Part shown: piece after piece, positions 1-7,868 of the stretch
How the letters are laid out: each line of letters starts with the position of its first letter
Position numbering within the stretch: the first letter of the stretch is position 1
Assembly: GCA_964453215.1 (NCBI GenBank)
Contig: CAYVRR010000056.1
Coordinates: 1 to 13,724, forward strand
DNA: 13,724 bases
Source: SABI01 sp964453215
GTDB lineage: Bacteria > Spirochaetota > Spirochaetia > Sphaerochaetales > Sphaerochaetaceae
Reading direction: 5' to 3'
The notes under the pieces: model-generated
Databases searched by the model: none
Told to the model about the DNA's origin: nothing
Seen by the model: the letters and a program-made list of their open reading frames with translations, nothing else
Program-made: the position numbers and the translations under genes

Positions 1-1915
1 CAGGAGAATATCTATACTCTGAAAGATAGATACCCTTACCCTGTCCAAACTTTCGTTCTGTGTATGTTGGTAATCCATCTTCTGCTTGTAGAACAGTGGT
101 CTCACCATCAATTAAATAGATACCTTGCTTGGGGATGATTGTAAGTTGTGGCTCCTTCTCTTTTGCTACACTCACTTCCCACTGTCCATGACAGAGTCTT
201 TTACCGTCATCATAATCTACACCCAGAACATGTGCCATTCTGAATGAATGATTACGTGATGAGGGAGCATTAACACCAAGAAAGGTACCACCTTCCCAGA
301 CCCATTGGGTTAAAAGTGTAACAACCTCATCATTATCCCAGTGATATCCCCCACTCCAGCTGCTCCCTTCAAAGCCTGCGTTGATCAAGATGTCGAGGGA
401 AACAAGGGTTTCCTTGGTAACTTCATCAAAACTCAGGAATTCTACGGCATAGGGAAGACCAGAGAGACTCTCCAGTATGTTGATCAGATCCAGATCAGGA
501 TGTTCGTGGTAGTGCCCACCGCACGTCCAAGTCCTGAGCTTTCCCCAGCTGCTGAGGATTCCAATCTTCAAGGGAACGGTATACACCTCTGAAGCTTGAT
601 GCAGTTCCTTGATCGTTCTGAACTGGTCAGCAATATCTGCAATGGTTTCAACAAAATCAGGAAAGCCTTCAGTAAGGTGCAAGTAACCACCTAGCCCTAT
701 GCGGTCGATAGGAGCCCTAAGCATCGCTCTTCTGACATTCACCCAGTATTTCTGTGCATCGAGCGCAGGGTTGCCTCCTTCCTTGAATGTGGGAGCTCCT
801 CCGAGTCCCACAGGGAAGAGATAGGGATGCAACCTCAACTCATGAGTAAGCCCTCCTGGAACAGCATTACAGAGACGAACCTCGAAGCCGGAGAAGACAC
901 ACTTTATGATTCCATCGAACCCGATTGTCTGGAAGGCCTCTGACTGTGGTTCCATTCCAACCCAGCTGTCATCATAAAATACATAGGCTTTTTTGCCATA
1001 GCTATGCACAATATCAACCAGCTCTTTGGCATACGAGCAGACAAAGGCATTGGTGAACCAGAGGTAGTCCATCATTCGTTTATTCCAAGTAACATGTGAA
1101 GGATTGCGATTCCCCTTGTTAATGAAGGTCTCACCAGTGAGACGGTACCCATATTCTGCTTCAAACTGGTCCAAGGCAAGCGGGCTGACCGTGAAATCAT
1201 AGGAAGCCCAGTCGGTGAAGAGATTCCTGTTTCGCACTTCACTTCCCCAGATCCACACGAAGTTATAGAAGAGGGATGTGAAACGAACAACATCTGTTTC
1301 GCTGTGTTCTTCACACCAACGGACCAAATAGGATTGAAGGTAGCTCTGGACCTCGGGGTACCGAGGATCCAGCTGCATCAGTGGTTCGCTTTTCCAATTG
1401 TTGGTCACATGGTTGTACATGTTTATCTCTTCCCAGATACGGAAAGCAAGGAAGTTCACACTGTACTGGTGAAAGGGTATACAATCCTCGATAGCAACTG
1501 TCCCAGTTCTAGCATCATACTGCCATGAGGAGGCAATGACTTCTTCTCCAGTTGTCCGATCGAAGACCTGCCAATACGATACAGAATCTTCATTAACCTC
1601 AAACTGTTTGGCAAAGTATGGTGTTAATAGCGGAATTTCCGCTGTCTTGGAAGTGGCTATTACTCGCTCACTCTCTAGGAATACCTGCTGTTGGAACTGT
1701 GGGTTGGCTGAGGCAAACTCGTTATGTTCACGAATGATGCAGATAGTGGAATACACATCCATCCCCGCTTCCAGCAACCGTGGAGAGAGCTTGGTCCCAT
1801 CACAATCGCGAATGACATCAGCACCCCACTTCTCTGCTAGAGAGAGGGAAAGCTCTTCACAACCTGCTTCCCCTGGTATGGTAAAAGAACCACGGGATTT
1901 CCTTACTGTTTCCAT
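1..1915 (-). CDS. gnpA: GH112 1,3-beta-galactosyl-N-acetylhexosamine phosphorylase, 3' end cut off by window
   Basis: I translated this frame by hand: 638 uninterrupted codons from an ATG at 1915 to the window edge. The family phosphorolyses galacto-N-biose or lacto-N-biose (some members galactosyl-rhamnose) to galactose 1-phosphate plus the free sugar, in the cytoplasm. Seen: the N-terminal block with GADVIRDCDGT (31-41) and STICIIREHN (56-65), typical of GH112; YDDSWVGMEP at 314-323, where D316 aligns with the general-acid Asp of the Bifidobacterium enzyme; and a Rossmann-like second domain from about 447 (ILSSWGKLRTW). Full-length members have roughly 720-750 residues, so about 80-110 are missing. 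GGTGAGG lies 8 bases before the ATG, and an in-frame TAG lies just upstream. It follows the glycan operon by 62 bases in the same direction, but a catabolic enzyme fits poorly with surface assembly, and it is more GC-rich than that operon. The family call is firm; the exact acceptor sugar is not decided. Confidence 0.93.
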   Translation of the reverse strand, partial: METVRKSRGSFTIPGEAGCEELSLSLAEKWGADVIRDCDGTKLSPRLLEAGMDVYSTICIIREHNEFASANPQFQQQVFLESERVIATSKTAEIPLLTPYFAKQFEVNEDSVSYWQVFDRTTGEEVIASSWQYDARTGTVAIEDCIPFHQYSVNFLAFRIWEEINMYNHVTNNWKSEPLMQLDPRYPEVQSYLQSYLVRWCEEHSETDVVRFTSLFYNFVWIWGSEVRNRNLFTDWASYDFTVSPLALDQFEAEYGYRLTGETFINKGNRNPSHVTWNKRMMDYLWFTNAFVCSYAKELVDIVHSYGKKAYVFYDDSWVGMEPQSEAFQTIGFDGIIKCVFSGFEVRLCNAVPGGLTHELRLHPYLFPVGLGGAPTFKEGGNPALDAQKYWVNVRRAMLRAPIDRIGLGGYLHLTEGFPDFVETIADIADQFRTIKELHQASEVYTVPLKIGILSSWGKLRTWTCGGHYHEHPDLDLINILESLSGLPYAVEFLSFDEVTKETLVSLDILINAGFEGSSWSGGYHWDNDEVVTLLTQWVWEGGTFLGVNAPSSRNHSFRMAHVLGVDYDDGKRLCHGQWEVSVAKEKEPQLTIIPKQGIYLIDGETTVLQAEDGLPTYTERKFGQGKGIYLSEYRYSP

Positions 1916-1923
1916 TTCAGCTA

Positions 1924-1930
1924 CCTCACC
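1924..1930 (-). promoter_or_regulatory. Shine-Dalgarno site of the GH112 gene
   Basis: On the minus strand this reads GGTGAGG, 8 bases before the ATG at 1915, and it fixes the start. A complementary stretch lies upstream (1955-1960, minus strand CTACCT) and could pair with the AGGTAG that includes the end of the site. Confidence 0.6.
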
Positions 1931-1977
1931 CTATGACGGTACCATGAGATGGATAGGTAGTCCAGAAATGGTTGTTT

Positions 1978-3789
1978 CTAAATAGAAAGCAGCGCTGTAA
2001 TCAATCTATCGTTATCTTCTCTATTCCGCACCGCTATACGTATGCATTGTCTTGGAGCAATACCCTTCTTATTTGAAAGATCCTTAATCAACATGCCATA
2101 TTTCTCCAATAGATCAACTGCCAGATTATACGACTGCAATGGGGCTTTAACTTCGCACATGATGTAATTTGCTTCAGAGTGGAAAACATCAAGGTACGTA
2201 ATCTGTTGCAATGCCTGTTCGAAACGATCTCGCTCAGTTTTAATAGTATCAAGGGCAATCTCATAATCTCTACGGTATTTATTCCAAATTTGTAAAAAGA
2301 ATTCCCCAAATGAGTTGATGTTCCAAATTGAAAGTTCACTTGCAATATTGGAAAGCACATCCTCATTCGCTGTTGCTAATACACCTAGACGAGCCCCTGG
2401 AACCCCAAATGATTTGGAAATACTCTTTATGACGATAAGATTCTTATGGGTGTCTAGTACTTCCTGATCTAACAAAGAAGACGGTTCAGAAACGTCAGCA
2501 AAATCACTGAAAGACTCATCAACAACCAAAAGGATATTCCGGCTCTCTGCCCACTCCACCATTGCAAGTACATCGGCTTTAGAAATGTAGTTCCCTGATG
2601 GATTATCAGGATTTATCAACAGAAGCATTTCTAGCTCTGTATGTGCGTAAAATTTGATAATATCTTTAGTAGTATAAGAAAAATCTTGAGAAGTAATGGG
2701 GAATATGGAGAGTTGATCTTCCTTTGCTCGATTACGATATTCATCGAAGGAAGGACTCATCATTCCTATTTTCCCTTTGGTTCTTTCTATCAAGGCCTTG
2801 ATCAGTTCAGCAGCTCCATTTCCAACAAGTACATTTTCAGGATGTAGCCCATAATAGTTTGCTGCAAGTAAATTATTAACGTTTTGCCCGCTTGGGTATT
2901 GGCGTAAGAGGATATCAAAACTCACCTTCATCTCATCAACCAATTTTGCTGGAGGGAAGTAAGGATTAACCAAATAGCAGAAATCCAACAGGTTAGGGAA
3001 TCTCCAAAATCCACCATAGCGGGAATTTATTTTCTCAAATCGCCTCTTTGCATCAGGTTCAAACAAGCACTGAGCAATGTCTAAATCCTGGATATCATCA
3101 ATCTCATACCAGCGTTCTTTATCAAGAACCATTGCCTTGATCTTTGGTTCATCCAAAAGGGCAATCACCTTAAGGACCTGTTCATAATATTCATTATTGC
3201 CGAGCGCTTTGCTGTATGCCTCCAAGAAAGGAATATAGTGAGAATTGGAGAACTCTTTGCTGAACCGGTAAATATTCACCGTCTTGTAATAGGTGCTGGT
3301 ATCACAAAAACGAAACTGTTTCTTATCCAAGAAACCGGTAATTCGTTGCTTATCATCCAAGGTTACGACAGTTCCATCCATCCAACTTTCATACTTTGCA
3401 ACAAGTACAAGGTTCGGTTCCTGATGCTGGAGCATTTTTTCAAGCACACCACCTTCAATAATAAGGTCAGACTCAAGCAACAAGGTATCATCTTCTGCAA
3501 GATACTCCTTTGCCAAATAGAGTGAATAAATATTGTTTGTCTTATCAAAGATAGTGTTGGCAACAAATACAATCGGGGTTTTTATTTGCAGTGTATGTAC
3601 ATACTGGGTGAGCATCTCCCCTTTGTATCCAACAACAAGAATGATTCGGTCAAGTTCCAGAACATCCAATTGACGTAGAACACGTTCGATGAGTGTTTCA
3701 TTGTTTACAGAAACCATGCATTTTGTATTGTTCTTCGTGAGTTCTTTAAGCCGCTTTCCCATTCCTGCTGCCAATATAATTGCCTGCAT
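1978..3789 (-). CDS. Bifunctional LicC/PntC-like nucleotidyltransferase fused to class I/II aminotransferase
   Basis: 603 residues, two enzymes in one chain, probably cytoplasmic. Residues 1-240 are a nucleotidyltransferase: LAAGMGKRL at 6-14, TNNIYSLYLA at 84-93 as in LicC-type cytidylyltransferases, a metal-binding Asp near D108 (ESD), and YEIDDIQDL at 228-236, matching the LicC end motif. Residues 250-603 are a PLP aminotransferase of the HisC/CobD type: NPDNPSG at 393-399, VDESF at 423-427, SISKSFGVPGARLG at 456-469 with K459 as the likely PLP lysine and R467, and R584 near the end as the likely carboxylate- or phosphate-binding Arg. A similar fusion in Treponema denticola activates 2-aminoethylphosphonate with CTP. 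By analogy it may make an aminated phosph(on)ate and couple it to CMP. Phosphocholine or phosphoethanolamine remain possible, and no PEP mutase is in view. The ATG overlaps the previous stop (TAATG), with GGAG 8 bases upstream. Confidence 0.88.
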   Translation of the reverse strand: MQAIILAAGMGKRLKELTKNNTKCMVSVNNETLIERVLRQLDVLELDRIILVVGYKGEMLTQYVHTLQIKTPIVFVANTIFDKTNNIYSLYLAKEYLAEDDTLLLESDLIIEGGVLEKMLQHQEPNLVLVAKYESWMDGTVVTLDDKQRITGFLDKKQFRFCDTSTYYKTVNIYRFSKEFSNSHYIPFLEAYSKALGNNEYYEQVLKVIALLDEPKIKAMVLDKERWYEIDDIQDLDIAQCLFEPDAKRRFEKINSRYGGFWRFPNLLDFCYLVNPYFPPAKLVDEMKVSFDILLRQYPSGQNVNNLLAANYYGLHPENVLVGNGAAELIKALIERTKGKIGMMSPSFDEYRNRAKEDQLSIFPITSQDFSYTTKDIIKFYAHTELEMLLLINPDNPSGNYISKADVLAMVEWAESRNILLVVDESFSDFADVSEPSSLLDQEVLDTHKNLIVIKSISKSFGVPGARLGVLATANEDVLSNIASELSIWNINSFGEFFLQIWNKYRRDYEIALDTIKTERDRFEQALQQITYLDVFHSEANYIMCEVKAPLQSYNLAVDLLEKYGMLIKDLSNKKGIAPRQCIRIAVRNREDNDRLITALLSI

Positions 3790-5030
3790 TACGTTATCTC
3801 CTCAGCTACAGTGCTCGGTGTATCTATCAAACTTGCAAGATAGGTTGCTATCCGTTCCCCACTCTCTCCCTGGTACTGCCATGCAGTCTGTTTGGCTATC
3901 TTCCGGTTTTCTTGAAGTTCACTACTATTTACAGCCTCAAGCAATACTTCCTTGATTTTGGAGAATTCTTCCCTCTTGAGTTCTACTCCAATCTCAGGGA
4001 GAACTCTGAACTTCCAAGGTTGTTCTTCTATATCATAGGAATCATAAGGCATTGAATCATACTCGCCAGTCACATAGAGGAATGGTCGGTTAAACAAAAA
4101 GGTATAGTCAAAGATTACTCCGGAAAAATCACTAATCATGATATCAGAACTTGAGAGTGCTTGCAAATTCTCAGTGCTGTAATCCCATGAAAGGTTCTTT
4201 GCGTCAGCATATCGATTCGTCAGCTCGTCCAGTACATGCTTTTCTGATTGCTTTGACTGAGGATGTGGCCTAACAATAATCTGAAATCCAGTTTCCACTA
4301 ATCGATCGAGAAGAGATGCCCCATATCGGCTGAGAATTCCACTTTTTCCCCAAGAGGGAGCCACCAGAACAGTGAACTCATCTTGGTCCTTTATCGGCAG
4401 TAATGAAGCTTTCTCTTGTAAAATATCCAGATAAGGGCACCCCACTACCACCAACTCCTTCTCCTTGATTCCCCTCTTTTGTTCAAGTAGACGAATATGT
4501 TCTTTCTGGTATTCTCCTGAAAGCAGGACTGAATCAAAGTAGTCCAATCCAAATAGACGATAACTGGTTGCATCATCAACAGCATGGAGCACATGTGAGT
4601 AATGCTTTACTCCCCTAGATCGTTTGAGCTGATACACATCAAGCCCAGGAGTAGTCATCAGACACACATCTGCTTCTAGAAAATTCAAACGAGTAAAGGC
4701 TTTATTCCCTTCACCAATGAATTCAGTGGTTATGTGGTTATAGGTATCGCCAAAGACTGGATCATCTTCTGAAGATGTATAGAACACCGTAGAAATGCCT
4801 TTTCTCTCCAATGCAGTCAGAACGGGTTTAAAGACTGTATAGTACCGCTTCCCCTCTGAGTAAATCACAAGGGGAAAACGACGCTTACTAGTGCTTACTT
4901 TCCCCCCAGATAGTACAAACTTGAGTTTAATCACTGCAGCCTTTCCAAGAAAATAGAGCATCGTTACCAAACCTATGACAATGGAGAAGAGCATGCTTCC
5001 TGTTCCTGGATCAATATAGCAAAGTATCAT
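3789..5030 (-). CDS. Membrane-anchored TagB/TagF-like (CDP-glycerol glycerophosphotransferase family) transferase
   Basis: 413 residues from the ATG chosen here. The family transfers polyol phosphates from CDP-alcohols onto teichoic acid precursors at the inner face of the membrane. Seen: one N-terminal hydrophobic segment (about 12-36) preceded by CYIDPGTGSM (4-13); then a GT-B-like body with VRPHPQS at 253-259 (H256) and ISDFSGVIFDYTFLFNRP at 299-316, the C-terminal hallmark of TagF-type enzymes. The usual WHGT motif is replaced by a divergent HAVDDA at 149-154, so the donor may not be CDP-glycerol. A GTG at 5039 overlaps the upstream stop but sits directly against the AGGAG site; the ATG at 5030 has 8-base spacing and is preferred. 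The gene ends one base inside the nucleotidyltransferase gene, suggesting translational coupling and possibly use of that enzyme's CMP-activated product. Confidence 0.85.
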   Translation of the reverse strand: MILCYIDPGTGSMLFSIVIGLVTMLYFLGKAAVIKLKFVLSGGKVSTSKRRFPLVIYSEGKRYYTVFKPVLTALERKGISTVFYTSSEDDPVFGDTYNHITTEFIGEGNKAFTRLNFLEADVCLMTTPGLDVYQLKRSRGVKHYSHVLHAVDDATSYRLFGLDYFDSVLLSGEYQKEHIRLLEQKRGIKEKELVVVGCPYLDILQEKASLLPIKDQDEFTVLVAPSWGKSGILSRYGASLLDRLVETGFQIIVRPHPQSKQSEKHVLDELTNRYADAKNLSWDYSTENLQALSSSDIMISDFSGVIFDYTFLFNRPFLYVTGEYDSMPYDSYDIEEQPWKFRVLPEIGVELKREEFSKIKEVLLEAVNSSELQENRKIAKQTAWQYQGESGERIATYLASLIDTPSTVAEEIT

Positions 5031-5035
5031 TACAA

Positions 5036-7765
5036 TCACTCCTGTCCTAAAGATGTCCAGTTAGATTCATCGAAGATAGAATCATGGATGGAAAAACTAT
5101 ATTGGGCATTATAGTCAAATGTATTCCCGCGATTATCTTGAGGATCGTGAGAAGAGTAATAACACTCGATTAAACTCTTATCGACAACTTCAAATACATC
5201 TTTGCCTGTGAAAGGATTTATAGCCGGTTCTCTTATCTGGTCAAGCGCTAGAATCGGTACATCCGCTGTAGTCATAAAGGAATTATCTGTTTGCATCGGT
5301 TTTGTACTTTCGAAATCCTTTACCATCAGTAATGCGTTATAGGATGCCAATAATAGTCCATTCTCAGAAAATTCTTTAAACGCAGGTGTCGCCAATGTAT
5401 TTCCATGATCAGAGACGATAATAATTCTTGTATTGTCATACACACCTTCTTCCCTAAGATGGTCAAGCCAGGATCCAATTTTACGAAGTGCAGCTACATT
5501 AGCATGATAGTGAATCTGAGCTTTCTCATCATAGTACTCATCGCCTTGAAGAGGATTACTAATATCGGTGACATCAACAACCGGCTCATAACCAGGAGCC
5601 TGCAAGAAAATAGGTTCATGCGTTGTATCATTAACCATGAATATGAATGACTCTCTTTCAGTTTCAGCTGTAGTAAGCCTTGGCAAATAATGGAGTACAG
5701 AATATGAATCAATAAAACTATTGGTATTCTGGGTATTCTCATCCATAAGGAAGTATGTCCCTTCGTAGTAGAACAATTGTCTCAATATGGGATAGGCAAT
5801 ACGGAGTAACGAGAACATTGGTATTCGCCTTGTTATAAGATTGCTCTCATATTCAGGCCCCCAGAGATCAATCTCTGGATGTTCCATCTTATACTGTGAT
5901 GAATATCTTCCTTTCAAACTACCTACATGTATATCTGGATATGTTTTAAAGGCGGAAAAATCACTCTCCCATTGGTAATTCGCCAGTGGAGGATCAAAAA
6001 CTGATACATCATAGCCTGCTTCGGAGAACAACACCGGCATAACGAGGGAGGCTTCATTATGCTTATCAACCAGCTTTTCATTGTTACGTTTATTAATTGC
6101 AGAAGGCAAATATTCATACCCACCCATAATTGGAGGAGAACCTGTTAACGTAACCTTTCCGGGAGATACAGTATTTGGATAATAGACAAATCCTTCATAC
6201 TGCTCTTCCAACTCCGGGAACTGGTCAAAAATAATTGGTAGATACGAACTAATTGCCCGATCCAAGAAAAGAACAATAACATTGTTACCTTCTTTGTTAA
6301 GCTCGATTACAGGTTTCATACGATCACTTTGAATCTCAGAAAGTGAATTCCCTTCAACATTCTTTGCATGAATCGTATAAGTCTTCTGGATGCTTACCAT
6401 TGTATACAACCCATTGGCGGCCGAAGCAATCACCATAATTGTCAGCAAGCTGGTTAGCATACGCGACTTATTACTTTTAAGTAAAAAAGTGACAACAATA
6501 AAAACCGCTATTGTAACAATGAAGGGAACAATTGCTTGTATTGGAGAAGCACGTAAAAGGGCTGGTTCATCAAACAAGAGAACCTTACTCACATTCCCAT
6601 ATGATCCTGTAAACACAAATAGGTTTACCAACGCTGAAAAAGAGAATACCAAGGACAGAAATGCAAACAAACTGCGCATCTGCTTATTGGACATGCCATA
6701 GATAAAAATTGGCCAGATAACAAACAAGCCAAATAACAATACTGCAGTTTGATAAACATAGAACAAAGGATTCTGTACAACACCAGTAAATGAAAATTCT
6801 ATAGGAGAAGTTGCAATAAGATTGGTCGGGACAACAAATGCAGTAACCAACCACATCAGCCCCATTGAGAGCATGAATATATGAAAGACTTGTTTTTTCT
6901 TATCCATAAACCTTGCAAGATATCGAGTCTGAAAAAACTGTACAGCCTTTACCAAGAGTGGCAATGCGATAATAAATGCAACCCCGAAAAGCAGAATCAG
7001 CCGTTTAATCATCGGGAAGCCTGACTTGAACAGGAGAATTGCACTGACCATTCCCATAGCTCCTACAACAGCAAGAATATACAGCACTTTTAAAGGTTGC
7101 CTCATCTTATAGAAGATATTCTTGATTAATGAGAAGACATTATTCAGTGTCCAGTAAAAAACTAAGCCAGCTGGAGAATTGTATAGCAGTACCAAGAAAA
7201 GCCCGGCCATTCCATACAACTGAAGCTTGTCACGAAGAGGAAAGCCTTTTGTGTAGATGATACCAGCAATTATATTGATCAAAGTCATAAGGATGGGTAA
7301 TACATTTATGGATAAGGAACCAACTGAGAGCAATCCATCTGGCTTTCCCAAGTCTCGGATAATCAAGAATGATTCTCCTTGTAGTTGTGGCAGATGAGAA
7401 AGGAATTGATAGGCTGCGATAAAAAAAGGAACCTGGATTAGGAGACTTACTGAACTGCGCAAAGCATATGCTGGATGATAATGGTTTTGGCGATAGAATG
7501 TAGAGAGAATCATGTACTGCTCATCACCTTTGAAAGCAGTTTTAATTCGCTGTATACCTGGTTGCATAGCAATACGCATATCGCGTTCTTTTCTTTGCAA
7601 CCGATCAGCAACATGGTAAAGGGGTAACGTTAAAAAGCCTACAAACAAACTAATTCCAGCAATAGCAAACCCAAGATTATCGAAAGCTTTAAAAAAGAAC
7701 ACAAAGAGTAATTCGATTAATAACTCAATCGGCTGTACTAGAAGAATATATATTATTGATCCCAC
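5036..7765 (-). CDS. YidC/Oxa1-like membrane domain fused to alkaline-phosphatase-superfamily (LtaS/MdoB/EptA-type) phosphotransferase
   Basis: 909 residues. Residues 1-220 read as YidC/Oxa1: a first membrane segment (about 32-50), the cytoplasmic loop, SSVSLLIQVPFFIAAYQFL at 104-122, and SPAGLVFYWTLNN at 197-209, the usual end block. Six or seven more hydrophobic segments follow between about 225 and 457. From about 485 to 845 lies an outward-facing hydrolase-fold domain with VIVLFLDRA (D502), a YPNTVSPGKVTLTGSPP block at 529-545 whose T539 or T541 is the likely nucleophile, NDTTHEP (H716) and IIVSDHG (D786, H787), matching the metal ligands of sulfatases and lipoteichoic acid synthases. The role is probably transfer of a phospho-group (phosphoglycerol, phosphoethanolamine or similar) onto the exported glycan; hydrolysis or sulfatase action is not excluded. 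The start is GTG, with AAGGGG 6 bases upstream. A 5-base gap separates it from the TagF-like gene. The YidC arginine is missing (G43). Confidence 0.88.
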   Translation of the reverse strand: MGSIIYILLVQPIELLIELLFVFFFKAFDNLGFAIAGISLFVGFLTLPLYHVADRLQRKERDMRIAMQPGIQRIKTAFKGDEQYMILSTFYRQNHYHPAYALRSSVSLLIQVPFFIAAYQFLSHLPQLQGESFLIIRDLGKPDGLLSVGSLSINVLPILMTLINIIAGIIYTKGFPLRDKLQLYGMAGLFLVLLYNSPAGLVFYWTLNNVFSLIKNIFYKMRQPLKVLYILAVVGAMGMVSAILLFKSGFPMIKRLILLFGVAFIIALPLLVKAVQFFQTRYLARFMDKKKQVFHIFMLSMGLMWLVTAFVVPTNLIATSPIEFSFTGVVQNPLFYVYQTAVLLFGLFVIWPIFIYGMSNKQMRSLFAFLSLVFSFSALVNLFVFTGSYGNVSKVLLFDEPALLRASPIQAIVPFIVTIAVFIVVTFLLKSNKSRMLTSLLTIMVIASAANGLYTMVSIQKTYTIHAKNVEGNSLSEIQSDRMKPVIELNKEGNNVIVLFLDRAISSYLPIIFDQFPELEEQYEGFVYYPNTVSPGKVTLTGSPPIMGGYEYLPSAINKRNNEKLVDKHNEASLVMPVLFSEAGYDVSVFDPPLANYQWESDFSAFKTYPDIHVGSLKGRYSSQYKMEHPEIDLWGPEYESNLITRRIPMFSLLRIAYPILRQLFYYEGTYFLMDENTQNTNSFIDSYSVLHYLPRLTTAETERESFIFMVNDTTHEPIFLQAPGYEPVVDVTDISNPLQGDEYYDEKAQIHYHANVAALRKIGSWLDHLREEGVYDNTRIIIVSDHGNTLATPAFKEFSENGLLLASYNALLMVKDFESTKPMQTDNSFMTTADVPILALDQIREPAINPFTGKDVFEVVDKSLIECYYSSHDPQDNRGNTFDYNAQYSFSIHDSIFDESNWTSLGQE

Positions 7766-7771
7766 AACAAT

Positions 7772-7777
7772 CCCCTT
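7772..7777 (-). promoter_or_regulatory. Shine-Dalgarno site deciding the GTG start of the YidC-phosphotransferase gene
   Basis: The minus strand reads AAGGGG, 6 bases before the GTG at 7765. No better ATG lies nearby, and residues from the GTG onward already match the YidC N-terminal region. Confidence 0.6.
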
Positions 7778-7868
7778 GGGTCATGATTAAGCAGTCTATC
7801 ACGAGACATCGAATGAGCATACCATATTCTCATGCTGTTGGCGATACCAGCAAGACTCTATAGTGACC

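Noticed and set aside
341..1985. Plus-strand open frames across the GH112 region (341-592, 1304-1528, 1536-1985)
   Set aside because: They lie antisense to a continuous minus-strand GH112 frame with clear family motifs, and their translations show no domain.
1978..3789. N-terminal domain as a sugar-1-phosphate nucleotidyltransferase (RfbA/GlmU type)
   Set aside because: The short domain, the NNIYSLYL block and the YEIDDIQD end motif fit LicC/PntC cytidylyltransferases better, though a sugar substrate is not strictly excluded.
5036..7765. Frameshift or assembly fusion creating the YidC-phosphotransferase
   Set aside because: The frame is open throughout, the linker consists of plausible membrane helices, and there is no internal ribosome site or start marking a second gene.
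7854..7868. TCACTATAG string on the minus strand, resembling the end of a T7 promoter
   Set aside because: The rest of the T7 consensus is missing, and a nine-base match is expected by chance.
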